DNA of 64,000 nt. It comes from Scedosporium boydii (Eukaryota > Ascomycota > Sordariomycetes > Microascales > Microascaceae). The notes beneath the pieces were generated by a model, which saw only the letters and a list, made by a program, of their open reading frames with translations, was not told the origin of the DNA and searched no databases. Shown piece by piece: positions 11,953 to 23,557 of the stretch. The position numbers were made by a program, and so were the translations under genes. Each line of letters begins with the position of its first letter. Position 1 is the stretch's first letter. Where the stretch lies: NCBI GenBank assembly GCA_002221725.1, contig NJFT01000081.1:92490-156489 (forward strand), written 5' to 3'.

Positions 11953-12921
11953 CTAGAAACTCTGCATAGCCTTCTCCCGACTCGCCAAAACCTTCTTCAC
12001 AATCGCCGTACCCGCCGCCCCCTCAAACCCATGCGGCAAACCGGGCCACAAATGAAACTCCACCTCAACATCCTCCCTCACCATCCTCGCCACATACTCC
12101 ACATTCTCATCCCTAAACAGGTCCAAAGTCCCGATATCGATATACGTCGGCGGCAGCCCCCGCAAACTCTCCGCCCTCGCCGGCGCCGCATACGCCGACA
12201 CCTCGGCCCCGGGCTTCCCGGCTTTCTCGCCGAGTAACGCCTTCCACGAAAGCACGTTCTCGTGTAGCTGCCACGTCAAGAACTTATGCAGGTCCTCGCC
12301 CTCGTCGAGGTGCGTCCTGTCGTCGAGCATCGGATAGATGAGAATCTGCTTCGCCAACGCGGGGCTCAGGGCCCTGTCCCGTGCCAAAAGCGCCGTCCCC
12401 GCCGCGATGCAACCGCCCCCGGAATCCCCCATGACAGCGATGCGCTTCGGATCGACGTTCAGCTCGGCCGCATGCTCGCTCACGTACTTCAACGCCGCGT
12501 ACCCATCCTCCACGCCACACGGCGCCGGATTCTCGGGCGCAAGTCTATAATCCACACCGAAGAACGTGACACCGCTCTCCTTCGCGTACCGTGCAATAGC
12601 GGGGCCGAAGATCTCCACGGAGCAAGAAACCATCCCCCCACCGTGGAGGTAGACGATGGCGGGTTGCGGTTCGGGACGCGAGAGCACCTCGGACTCCGTG
12701 AAGCGCACGACCTCGATGGAGGCGCCGTCGAAGGAGGTGACGGTGAATTTTTCTTGGCGGACGGTTTCCGGGGTGGGGGCTAGGCGGAAGAGGGTATGCA
12801 GGAGCTGTTCGGTGTAGTTGCGGAGGTCGAGGACGTTGGTGAAGATGGGTTTGGGGGCGCCTTGGGCTTGGGCGACGGCGAGGACGCCGGCGAATTCGGG
12901 ATCGTAGCGGAGTCCTCCCAT
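11953..12921 (-). CDS. Alpha/beta hydrolase, HSL / arylacetamide-deacetylase-like
   Basis: Single-exon gene of 322 residues that hydrolyses a carboxylic ester (substrate unknown). It has the hormone-sensitive-lipase family hallmarks: oxyanion-hole motif HGGG at 93-96, nucleophile elbow GDSGGG with Ser167, acid Asp267 in GTLDLFRDE and His297 in LPHGFE. Spacing and length match microbial HSL esterases. The FGVDYRLAPE motif (121-130) is also typical. There is no signal peptide or membrane anchor, so it should be cytosolic. Codon usage is very G/C-rich at third positions. Such enzymes occur both in general metabolism and beside secondary-metabolite genes, but neither neighbour here suggests a cluster. 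The ATG at 12921 gives the expected N-terminal cap region. Confidence 0.9.
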   Translation of the reverse strand: MGGLRYDPEFAGVLAVAQAQGAPKPIFTNVLDLRNYTEQLLHTLFRLAPTPETVRQEKFTVTSFDGASIEVVRFTESEVLSRPEPQPAIVYLHGGGMVSCSVEIFGPAIARYAKESGVTFFGVDYRLAPENPAPCGVEDGYAALKYVSEHAAELNVDPKRIAVMGDSGGGCIAAGTALLARDRALSPALAKQILIYPMLDDRTHLDEGEDLHKFLTWQLHENVLSWKALLGEKAGKPGAEVSAYAAPARAESLRGLPPTYIDIGTLDLFRDENVEYVARMVREDVEVEFHLWPGLPHGFEGAAGTAIVKKVLASREKAMQSF

Positions 12922-14783
12922 GGCGACGACTTTCTTATTTTTCTGGTGAATTGTTTCAGTAACGGTGAATTGGAGAAAAGATTGGTGAGGTGAGTGGGAA
13001 GTCGACTGGGTCTACTCCTTGGTCCTTCGAGAAATCAAGAGAGTCGAGAGAGGGAGGGTGTTCTCTCTATATATAACCACTTCCAGCCGCTTCATGCCCT
13101 CCATCCCGCCTGTATTGCTCGTGTGCTCGAGGCTCGAGCTAAAAGCGGACCAAGCGGACCACGATCCCGTCCGAATGTCCGCTACCGGGAAGGAACACAG
13201 ACAGCTCCGGAAAGTTTGGTCCCAGACACTTTTTACCAGTACCCCGCACCCATCATTCAGGCAATCTGCTCTTCCCACCCCCCTACATTTGATCCCCTAC
13301 ATTTGATCGTTCTCTCCCAATGCGATGCTGGACTTGGTTTTCCCGCCTGAGTCCGCGACCGCTGTAGGATGCCGGGCGCCGTCCGAAGCTCGCGAGATGA
13401 GGCGCTTCATTTCCTCAACTTCCTCTTTACTAATGCATGATACGTTGGTGCCTTTGCTCCCCTGAATCCTTCGATAGCGCGGCGCAAGAGTCTGTCCGAA
13501 CTTTGTAATCTCAGGCGCGTAGTCCACCGCCTCGTGGGGCTCCTGATTATAGATCAATATGGGCCGTTATGGAGACACCTGCTGCTATCTATGATGCTAT
13601 ATTATGAAATAACCGATAGCTACCCGGGTATTCCGACAGTGAGCCTCAGCTTACCCAACCCAATATTGTTGCCGCCGTTTCTGCGGAGGTCTGATATCGA
13701 AGGATTCACTTGACCCGCTCCGATGCGTTCAGATATTACAAATGTCAAGACAACCGGGTAGGCGTTACCGGGCGCTGATATACCGTATATCGATGTATTT
13801 CCATACTTCGTGGTGTTCCATGACAAGTTAAAACAAGTGACCAGGCTCAACTCTTGGTGAAAAGGAACATCAAGCCCAATTATGAAGGCGAGGCCGCGGG
13901 GTATATCTGGCATGCTAGGGTGGACTCGAAATCTCATCGATGGGAGCATCTGGACCTGACAACATACCGGTCCCGACGGACTCCGCTTCTCTCCTAAGTA
14001 CGATCTCCTTGCAAGCTACTACCCACATTCCTAAAGCAACATCCCAGGCACATATGTGAAGGAGACCAACCCTGACATCTTCGACATAACTCTCCATTTA
14101 TCATCAGCATCTCGTTTTCCCTGTTACAATCCCTTCCTCCCTCCCATTAACCATCAGCCAACACCCCACAAGTTCCAATATAACAAAAAAATCGCACATA
14201 AGATGAAAGGTAGGAAAGCGAATCCTGGTTTCCACGCGCCCGTTGACCCTTCCCTAAACCCCACCGCTTGAACCCAAAAGAGGAAGAAAGAAGCAATGAC
14301 GAACGATATGAGAGTTGAAGGAATACAAAAAGGAAAAGAAAAGAAACCAAGAGACAGGTATGTTCGACTGATACGCGATGGATGTAAAGAGAAATGAAAA
14401 CCCAAGAGGACGCTCGCGCGGCTGGTACAAAAGCAAGAGAGAAAAACCAAAAGAGAGAGGAAAACAACAATGACCCAATATTTTTGTGTGCCCCTTCGCC
14501 ATCCCATGGGGGAAAACCTGTCCGAAAAACCAACCATATAAAAGTGCAAGGAAAAGAGAAAATGAAAACTGGCCCAGTACGATGATACCCCCACTGAAGG
14601 CCCATGATCGACAAACGCAGGCCAGCGTGCAAGACAAACACACATGGCATATGTCGGTGACAAAGGCGCAGACAACCCCTCCCCTCCCTCGCTCTTCCCA
14701 GTCGCTGAGAGGACCATTTTTATCGTCAAATATTTCCCTCACCGCCGAGTCCGCAAAATTATGCTTCCGATAGACAGACGCCA
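12922..14783. other. Intergenic region with possible coding relics
   Basis: It lies between two minus-strand genes. Minus-strand open frames at 13297-13557 and 13620-13949 have protein-like composition but no recognised domain, no splice-supported connection and no clear start. They may be remnants. The segment 14250-14780 is rich in A and G on the plus strand, which makes overlapping open frames on the minus strand. It is probably the 3' UTR and downstream flank of the Ras-like gene. Confidence 0.4.
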
Positions 14784-15671
14784 CTACCAGCAGCGTAGCT
14801 TCTTCCAGAAGCCGGCGCCGCCCCGGCCAACCTTTCCCCCGTTCAAGTTCGGACCTCGCACGCCCGGCGCGCGTTTCTCCGCCTCCTCAGACGGCAGCGG
14901 CGTTAGCGGCTTCGTCATCCCCCTGCTGTCCATCTGGGTACTCTCGTGGACACCCATCTCGGCGAGCTTCCTGCCCTCGACGACGCGCCGGACGATGAGC
15001 GCAAACGTCTCCTCGATGTTGACCTCCAGCCTCGCGCTGGTCTCCATGAAGCCGCAGCCGCGGCGCCGCGCCCACTCGAGGCCCACGGCGGCGGGCACCT
15101 GCCTACTCTCCTGCAGATCGCACTTGTTCCCCGCAATAATCTTGACGGGCGGTACCGTCTTGGAGCCGTTGTTCGAGGACCCGTACATGTTGCCGCCGTT
15201 GTAACTACCCGAGGGGAAAGTTGGGGTCAGGCCAGCGCGCCGCGCCCGCTCGGCGTTATCGAGTCGCGTCTCGGCTTCCATGTCGATTAGGTCGTTGAAG
15301 TACTGTAGCGCTTCGAGCGAGGCTTGCGAAGTAATATCGTAGACTAGGAGGAAGGCATCGGCGCCTAGGTTCGACGATGCCCACATGCCGCGGTACTCCT
15401 CCTGGCCGGCGGTGTCTGTGAGAGAGAGATGGTAGACCTGACCATCGATGCGACGGGTTATCGAGTAGGAATCTTCGATTGTGGGGTCGTACTCGGACGT
15501 CCACTGGGACCGGACGAGGCGGAGGGTGATGGAGGACTTTCCGCAACCGCCATCGCCGCAAATGGTGATGGATATAGGTATCGGCGTCTGCTGCGTTGTG
15601 GAATCGGGCATCATATCGTGATGTCGGCCTGCGGGAAACGGATAGTCGAGGGCGATTCGGCTCGACCTCAC
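14784..15671 (-). CDS. Divergent Ras-family small GTPase
   Basis: A 295-residue intronless frame with all five G boxes: G1 GDGGCGKS at 39-46, switch I YDPTIEDSY with Thr64, G3 DTAGQ at 86-90, G4 NKCD at 182-185 and G5 ETSA at 210-213. It is a molecular switch of the Ras subfamily. Two things are odd. A Gly/Ser/Asn-rich insert of about 35 residues (roughly 140-174) separates switch II from G4. The C-terminus ends KKLRCW, which is not a CaaX box although a Cys is next to last. The tail from about 236 is basic (GKVGRGGAGFWKK), so membrane contact may rely on charge. Two starts are possible: the ATG at 15671, or MMPDS at 15614, which would drop 19 residues and leave a more usual N-terminus. It looks related to fungal Ras-like proteins outside the Ras1/Ras2/Rsr1 core. 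Confidence 0.85.
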   Translation of the reverse strand: MRSSRIALDYPFPAGRHHDMMPDSTTQQTPIPISITICGDGGCGKSSITLRLVRSQWTSEYDPTIEDSYSITRRIDGQVYHLSLTDTAGQEEYRGMWASSNLGADAFLLVYDITSQASLEALQYFNDLIDMEAETRLDNAERARRAGLTPTFPSGSYNGGNMYGSSNNGSKTVPPVKIIAGNKCDLQESRQVPAAVGLEWARRRGCGFMETSARLEVNIEETFALIVRRVVEGRKLAEMGVHESTQMDSRGMTKPLTPLPSEEAEKRAPGVRGPNLNGGKVGRGGAGFWKKLRCW

Positions 15672-18600
15672 AATCGATCGCGAGTAGGAGGCTGAAAGAC
15701 GATTGCTGGTATGTAAGGAGGGACCGCCGGAATAAATTTAGTGTGGCGATTGGCGACTTTTCTTATCTCGTAGTTGACCTTGTCTCAGGCGCTGTCTCAG
15801 GGCTTAAGGTGCGATTGTCTGGGGGCGAGGTTGGCTGACAGTTAGGCCCTGCGATTGCGCTACAGATACACCTAGCGCTCCTGGGCGGGAGGAAGGGAAA
15901 CCAAACGAAAATAAAATGGCCAGAGGAGAAAAAGGGAACAAATAATAGGAAAAAAAATAATAGCCGTATAAACAAGTCGGAAAAGATTGGCTGAGGATCT
16001 CTGCCGATGGACGCGAAAATGTTCCGGTGGGCCTTTTGATTGCGACACAGGAAAGTCAAGAGGTGGAGCGATCAAGTTCGTCAAAGGCTATCTGTTTCGG
16101 TCCGTATTGTCGTCCCAATGGTCAACGGCTGCTGCCAAAAGGAGGTTGATTTGCTTTGAAGTGGATGAAGCGAGACACCGTTGGGAGAAACAGCGAGCTC
16201 GTATTAGACGTGCAAGTATCACTAAGGAGAACGACGGAGGTGAATGAGGGCGGATACGAAGGTGGTACCAAGTTCGAGGGTTCGGGGTTTGATCCTGTCA
16301 AGGGAGAGCGTTCTGATGCAGGAACCAGCCAGAAGGAGTAGGGATCTTGAGGATTTGGGGGATGTCGAGAAGTTTTTCGTTTCCCGATGGCTGTGCCTTT
16401 TGAGGTGCCAACGACACGGGGCCCTTTACTCTTCGCCTTTACTTTTTTTCCCCCTGGTTCGGGACCTTCCAGTGGCGGTTCGACGGTTGTAACTTGGAGG
16501 TCTAAGCGGGAAAATGGTGTCTTCAACGGGTTGATCGGTTATAGTGTACTTCGTACCTGTAGAACAGCCACCAGACGCGTCTGGATTCAGCACCTTCACA
16601 CCACGAAAATTCCCGTCGAGTGTCAGAGCGCAAGTACGAAGTAGCGGGGAGCATCGAGATGGAAAAAAGGGGAGGCACAGATAGGCCGAAGAGCTGAGGA
16701 ACTTCGCAGGATATCGTCTTTCCCTTTTCTCTCCAAGGAGACCGTGAGCACGCCAGCGGATGGCAGAGTCTCATCACCAGGGTCGTAGTGATTATGGTGA
16801 TGGAAATAGCGTGGGATTATCCTCAGTACAAGTCACATCTCATATCCAAATCTACTTCGCATGTAACAGTTCGGAATCAACGTGCCTTCTCCTTCTCTAG
16901 TAGTAATATCGGTGGCAGAGTGTTTCTCTGCGTGGAGGTGACCAACCCACCTCTTTCCTACTTTCCCCCGTGGTAGCGATGGATATCTGCATCAAACACT
17001 GCGGAGGACCTTGTAGGCCAGTATTACAGACCGGGCCAACACGAGCCCACTCGCTTGACCGCCGCCAATCTGACCCGTCATGTCACGGCTCAAATGCTTG
17101 CAGGGAATATCTGCAGGACAAGTGCTGATAATTCCGCTTCTGTCTGGGGTATTTCGGACTTCACAGTGGGGAAGAGGTAGTTTTCTTTGGAAGATAGGCA
17201 ACTTCATGGTGTACATCACTCCTGCCCCCCCTACAAAGTGGAGAAGTACGTACCTCAGGACAGCTCAGGAATTGACGCCAGTCCGAGGCTCGAAAATTCC
17301 TGTTGACAGGGCCTGGCTGGTGGTGCCTGACCCCTGAAAGGGCTTCGTATCACGGAAAAGACTGAGGTCGGGAAGTTGTTGTGCCTTGCACGCCGGTGAC
17401 CTGTGACAGGCTCCGCAGAACATCTAGGTACGAAGTATCTCCATGTTCGTGCGGTGATGTAATGTCTGATGGACCCTTACTTCGTAATTCTCGAAACGGA
17501 GTACAAACCGAGAACGAAGTGTGAAATGAGAAATTGCCCCCATTGATTTTGATTGATCTTGCAACTGTGCCCAAATCAAAAACCCCACCCTCGCCTTATC
17601 ACATGCAGATGGGAGAGAAGGAACCACTCTAAAAAGTGAGCCCATGGTACGAAATACTCCAAGACAAGATAAGAACAGGGCGCAATGTGGTGGATGCTGA
17701 GAAGGCTTGCCTGAGTCCCTCCTCCCCCCTGCTCCAAAATGACCCTAGTCTGGAATGGTAATCCAGGGGTTTTCCATCCTGCCAGCCACTCATCAGCGAA
17801 GCTTCCCTCCGGGACGCGAGTATGTACACTACGAAGTAAACTTACAACAATGAAGGGCGCTGGTGATACTACTTCATACTTTGGGCTTCATACCTCGTCC
17901 AAGGCGGGGAAGGCCTAGCCGACACCCAGGGGCCAGATCCTTTGCGGCGCCAAGGAGCAGGCAGTACTTCGTACTTCGCAAGATCAATATCCATCTGAGA
18001 AAACAATTATGAGTGAATACCGAAGTGGTAGTTGAACGCTTTCTGCGATTTTGGGTCGTCATTGATCTTGTTGATCCCTCCTGCAGGGACCGGGATTGTC
18101 TTCAAGGAATATGGCGTCGACCCAGAGATCCGTGTTTCACCCCGCGCCATGATTCAGGCATTGTCCAACAGAACATCCTGTTGCGCATAGAGAGACTTGT
18201 CTTCACGCCAACAACGCCAACGCCAACAACTTGGGATTGAGAAGATCAGCGTAATTACCTAACTCGCATGCAGAATTGACCATATGACAACAAATCCCGA
18301 GGGTAGCCCTAGCCATTTCCTCTCTCTCCTGCTGGAGTGTCAGAAAACAGTACGGATCAACAAGCCCGGTATCCCAGGACATCAATTGATCCATGCGGAC
18401 GTTATCTGTCAAAGGCCTTTCCCGTCTTTGACGTTCGCAGCCAAGAAGATGAGAAATGGCTCCGCCTCGCTGACTTGTTTTATCGAGCTCTCGACTTGTA
18501 ATACAAATACATTAAATGGCATCGTGGCTGCCCCTGATCCGGCACTTGTTGTTTGTCTTCAGCCCTGACCGTCGAAAACCATGTTTTCGAAACACAATCC

Positions 18601-20035
18601 ATTCGATCAATGCGTCTCAAGACCTCTCTTTCTCCAACGAGCAGGTCGGTTTGCCCCCCACTCATTTAAACGCATAACAAGATGTGATGCAATGCTACCG
18701 TTTCTACCGAGAGAAGCTTTATGCTCTCCGCAACAAGACTACGATTTGACATCAGTCTCTACCTCGCGCACTATTTTCCGAAGCCCTGCGATCTGGGCTC
18801 AAGCTCCTAAAATGATCACTGCAAGCGAATGATATCCCTGTTCCAATCTCGACTCGACCCATCAACCCAACTTTATACCCTCGCCGCGGGCAAGTCGAAC
18901 TGTCTAAGCAGAGCGAGCGAAGGCGCAATGGTTCATGTTGGCAGGCAGCTTCTTGAGTGGTCGCGTGGGGAAGTACTTCACACAGCCACGGGGACCCCAC
19001 CTTTTTGGAGAAGATGCATTGGCCTCACCTTCTGAGCCGAGCCTTTCTTGGCCTTTCTCGAGTACCTCTAGAAGCGAAGCATCGGAATACTTTCCATGGT
19101 CATGGCTGATCGGTCGGCGAAGACTGCTTGGACCACTCCGAACTATTTATTGTTCGACAGGAACCTTCAGGCCGGGCAATGAGGATTAGTCATGGCATGT
19201 TCGGAAATTCAACTTTGGACTCGGAGCCGAGGTTGAGGCCCAGAAGGTTAGGTGGACGCTTAAGGTTTTCTTGGGTTTCCTTCCATGCCTTGAAGTACTG
19301 AGCCGTTGAGAATAGCAGGGGACAGCGGACGCTACAGAACGAGAGGTACAGACACCAGTTGCCCACTGTGTTTCCAAGATGAAATGGGAAACTCTGTTCG
19401 CATCTGGCGCTCATCGCTCATCGTCAGAGGCAGAACCGGCGCCCCTCGCCATCACGTCACCCCAGATCTAAATCGAATAATCTTCGAACCTTCGCCGCCC
19501 ATTGGCCAATTACATCACCATCTCGCAAGCACCACACTAACCCCAGAATCGCTTGACTCTGTGGGTGAGAAAAAAAATCCGCACGCCGGCGCCGGAGATG
19601 CCAGGCACCGGGCCCCATTTGGTTACTCATTCCCATAGGTTAGTTCACTGGGACACATTTATTTTTTTATTCTCTCACTCTTTCCTTCTCTTCCGTACAA
19701 AGTGGAACAAAAAAAAAAGGTCCAAGGGCCATTCTGGAGTGTACCGCGTATCTGGAGTCATGATTTAGAACGAGATCTATATAAGAAGCTGCAAAGAGTG
19801 GGAAAAAATAGAACAAGGAAACGCATTCCTCCTCCTCTTGTCTGCACAAGTCTCAAGTCCTCTACTCGCGTGGTTTTCTCGAATTTTTTTTTTTCTGTTC
19901 TTTTTCTTTCTCCCCTTTGTTTTCCTCCACCACACTCTGCACATCACCAGGAAACAATAGTCCCCACACCGCGAAGGGGAATAAGAGAAAAGGGGAAAAC
20001 ATAAAAATTCACCGCGGGGACTACAATCAGATAGG
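15672..20035. other. 4.4-kb gene-free region
   Basis: I find no convincing exon on either strand. It contains six of the nine copies of the TACTTCGTA/TACGAAGTA motif in the window, all within 16547-17973. A T-rich stretch near 19650-19920 lies ahead of the decarboxylase gene. The absence of any ORF over about 110 codons is notable for this gene density. It may host a non-coding transcript or diverged repeat remnants. Confidence 0.4.
16546..17974. repeat. Cluster of short near-palindromic TACTTCGTA motifs
   Basis: Exact copies of TACTTCGTA or its complement TACGAAGTA lie at 16547-16555, 16635-16643, 17429-17437, 17478-17486, 17830-17838 and 17965-17973. Four are flanked by G, giving GTACTTCGTAC-type inverted ends. 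Further copies are at 22022-22030, 32420-32428 and 39977-39985. None falls in a gene. About 0.5 copies would be expected by chance in 64 kb on both strands. This could be a binding site, a hairpin, or the footprint or core of a tiny dispersed repeat. Confidence 0.6.
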
Positions 20036-21816
20036 ATGGGCGGGGCAAGCAACCCTGCTGTCGACGAGCACCAGTCTCTGAATAGGGCTGACGAAGTCCA
20101 AGATGCAAGTGGCTCCCCTTCCCCAGCCCCCGACTATTCTCCCGTTCCCCACAATATCCGTAATGCGTTCGTATCTTTGTACAGGTCCCCGGAGCTAACA
20201 TCATGCCTTGGTATCATAGCTCCTGGATGCAGTCAAGGCTCTTATTATACCGTTCATCCGCAGTGCGGATGAGGCGGCTCCTCTGAAAGCGTCCGGTAAC
20301 TCGACGGTCACTGCTTCTACTGGTGAGAAGTGGAATGCTCTCGTCGACGAGCATGAGCCTGAGGCCTTACTACAGAAGTTCAAGCTTGAGCTTCCAGATA
20401 AGGCGCAAGGCAAGGATGGGGTCCTCGAATTGGTCCAACAGGTGCTAAAGTACAGCGTCAACACGTGGGACCAAGGGTTCATGGACAAGCTCTATGCAAG
20501 CAACACTGCCGTGAGTAGTTCTTTGTCTCGGATCATGCTGGAAGACACACACAAGTACTGAATCAAGGATAGGTCGGTGTTGTTGCAGACTTGTTACTCT
20601 CTGTCCTAAACACAAATGTGAGTCGTTGATACCCAACTCGGAAGGGATAGCAGCAGTGCTAACTTCGTGGTGTTCGTAGCTTCATGTGTACCAGGTATCA
20701 CCTGCCTTGACTCTAATAGAGAAGCTCACAGCTAGACAATTCGCGAGGCTGTTTGGATTTACCGGCCCTAGAGCAGGCGGAGTCGTCTGCCAGGGCGGAA
20801 GCTCATCCAATTTCACTTCTCTTGTCATCGCCAAGAACACTCTCTACCCGGAGACCAAGTTGACTGGCAACGCTGGTCACGACTTTGCCATCTTCACCAG
20901 TGTCCACGGCCACTACTCTGTCGAGAAGGGTGCGATATCATGCGGTTTGGGCAAGTCGAGCGTCCGAACCATCCCCGTTGACGAGTTCGGCTCCATGATA
21001 CCCTCGGCGCTCCGAGACGCTGTCGTTCAGGCCAAGTCGGAAGGAAAGACGCCGTTCTACGTCAACGCTACCGCCGGCACAACGGTATTGGGATCGTACG
21101 ACCCGCTGGAGGAAATCTCGGCCATCTGCAAGGAATTCAACCTCTGGATGCACGTAGACGGTAGCTGGGGAGGCCCGGCAATCCTATCGCACAAGCACAG
21201 CCTCAAGATGAAGGGATCGCATCTCGCGGACTCTCTGACGGTCAACCCCCACAAGATGCTCAACGCCCCAGTAACCTGCTCCTTCCTCCTCACCCCCGAC
21301 ATCAAGGTCTTCCACAAGGCCAACAGCCTCCCAGCTGGTTACCTCTTCCACTCCGTAGACGAAGGCGAGGTGTGGGACCTCGCAGACCTCACCCTTCAAT
21401 GCGGTCGCCGTGGCGATGCTGTCAAGCTCGCGCTGGCGTGGACGTACTACGGAGCGCAGGGCTTCGAGCAACAGATCGACCACGCCTTTAACATGGCAGC
21501 GTACCTGGCGACGCTCATCGATGGGAGCGCCGACGTCGTGCTCGTGTCGACGAACCCGCCGCCGTGCCTGCAGGTGTGCTTCTACTACGCGCCGGGCGGG
21601 GAGGTCTCGGATGACGCGGCGCTCAACACGAGGACGACGAGCGCGGTGGCGAGGAGGTTGGTTTCGAGGGGGTTCATGATCGATTATGCGCCGGGCGAGA
21701 AGGGAAGTTTCTTTAGGGTGGTCGTGAACTGTCAGACGTTGAGCGGGACTGTGGAAGGGTTGGTGAAGGCGGTTGAGGAAGTTGGGAAGGAGGTCTGGAA
21801 CGAGAACAAGGCATAA
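20036..21816 (+). CDS. PLP-dependent group II decarboxylase (GAD-like)
   Basis: Exons 20036-20170, 20220-20510, 20573-20617 (45 nt) and 20680-21816 give 535 residues. This is a pyridoxal-phosphate enzyme of the glutamate / cysteine-sulfinate / aromatic amino acid decarboxylase fold. The Schiff-base lysine is Lys349 in NPHKML, and HVDGSWGG with Asp317 is the cofactor ring-nitrogen motif. GGSSSNFTSL and the HGHYSVEKGA motif supply phosphate and ring contacts. Substrate cannot be read from sequence; glutamate, 2,4-diaminobutyrate or cysteine sulfinate are all possible. The first intron is the least certain. I chose a GTATCT donor at 20171 because it keeps phase 0 into the segment LLDAVKALIIPF. 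A weaker alternative donor lies at 20159. It is cytosolic, with no targeting peptide. The N-terminal 45 residues are low-complexity and would vary with the splice choice. Confidence 0.88.
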
Positions 21817-23557
21817 AGGGCTGGGTGTGTTTGATAATACATAGACTGGTTTGATGTATCCTGATAGATCCCGACTTATGATGGTTTGACGTACTTTGTA
21901 CATGGTTTGCTATTCAACATGGTTTAATCTCTTCAGTTGACGCCCACGTGCATCTAGTACAATGATGTTGCAGATCGATCATCGATCACCCTGACCCTGT
22001 GGATCATGGAACTTTATTGTGTACGAAGTACGGTGATTCCTGTCGAATGTGTCGTCGAGGATCGCTGGTCATTGTCATACCCTTGTTGAGGTTAAATATT
22101 GTTTGGGCGACCGAACTACATAGTATTAGGCTGTTCGTCTTACATGTCACTATTCTGTACGCTCCGCGATATCAAACCCTTTCAATCAAATTGGGAGGGG
22201 CGCATAGGGCACACGACAATCCCCCGCTCATTGACCTGGACTCGTGTCTTGTACCGGATACTTTCTTCAAGCGACCGTTTCCACCAATCATCACCAAAAA
22301 TAGATACCTCGCAAGTATTATCGACCTGGTGATCTGTCTCTATTGATGAAGGCATCCGTCGTGCCAAAATTGAACGACCTGTCTCTTGGAAATAGCGCAG
22401 AATAACGACACGAAAACAAAAAATTAGAGCTCAAAGACATCGATGCCAATAATTGCACCCAACTTGGCCTGTCAATCGCGTCTGAGACAGGGGAGAGTGA
22501 ATTCATGAGACACTAGAGCCCTGAGCTGACTCTCAGAAACTGACAGCTGGCAACTGGCAACCGCGGGATTCAGGCTCGTCTCACCGCTGACAGTGACCAT
22601 TGTCCACCAAGATGAGGACACCGCCCCCCTTTATCGTCGCTGGAGTCGCCTCAAGTCTTCCCCAGTGCCGGCTCACAGCACGACCTCGCGTCTGTCCACA
22701 CCATCCAATTGTTCGGGACTCTGGTGCCTGTCCAAATTTACTGCCTGGCCACATTTCGTTCCTCTCCCTCCAATCCCCCCAGACGAAAAACCTCCGCACG
22801 CCGCAACTTCGCATTGCACTGCCTTCCTGGCCCCTGCTTCCAGTTCTCGAATTGCTGGGAAACAAAAACGAAAAAAAAAAAAAAAGGTTCGTTCTCTAAG
22901 CCACCTCCCTTGATGCTTCATCGTATTTTTTTCTTCTCTTTTGGCCGTTGTTCCTGTGTTTTGGGAATATTTTCGTTTCAAGTAGGCCTTTTTGGACCCC
23001 TGTTGGCCTCGGGCGCATCCGTACTCGCACAAGGCTGTTGGCCCGTTTCGGCGCGTTTTTTTCTTCTGTTTGCTCAGTTTGAATCCACATTCCCCTTTTC
23101 ACCAAGGCCCTATTGTCCTTTCGAAGCAAAAATCCGCCAATTCACGACCCTGCACGGCAGGTCTGCCTTTCGATAAAGCTGACCTCGGTTGACCTCGTAG
23201 CAATAGACGTTGAACATTTGTCTCCCTCAACCGAAAAAAACCCCCGGTGGCTTCTGCTTTGGCCAGCTAGAAACGAGAGCGTCTGACCTCCTAATACCAA
23301 CTCCCTCATCCCCGAGACACCTCGATCCTGCAAGCCAACTCTCCTCGCCCGCTCCAAATCGCTACCGGCAATAGCTACAAGCTCTCCAATCAGCTTTTCT
23401 CCTGCCGTCTCCGTTTCTCTCCTTCCCCCCTTCCACTCCTGCGTCCGACGGCTGCGCCACCCACGCTCCGCTTCCAAATTCGCACAACACAGACGAACGA
23501 CCTTGAAAACCCCAGACCGCAACATCCTATCTCCTCATCCCCCCTCCACAAACCACA
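21817..23557. other. Intergenic region upstream of VPS74
   Basis: It contains one perfect GTACGAAGTAC motif (22021-22031), an A-run near 22872-22886 and a long C/T-rich leader (about 23280-23557) typical of a strong fungal promoter and 5' UTR. No gene seen. Confidence 0.5.

Noticed and set aside
12286..12783. Long plus-strand frame opposite the hydrolase
   Set aside because: Antisense shadow of a strongly supported gene with G/C-rich third positions.
14147..14784. Three overlapping minus-strand frames rich in Phe, Ser and Leu
   Set aside because: They come from an A/G-rich plus-strand stretch that gives open frames in all phases; composition is not protein-like.
20159..20232. Alternative first intron of the decarboxylase with a donor at 20159 and acceptor near 20229
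   Set aside because: Would remove the LLDAV segment that reads as a natural start of the core; the 20171-20219 intron keeps frame and is preferred, though not certain.
21184..21903. 239-codon minus-strand frame opposite the decarboxylase
   Set aside because: Shadow of the decarboxylase exon 4; no domain.
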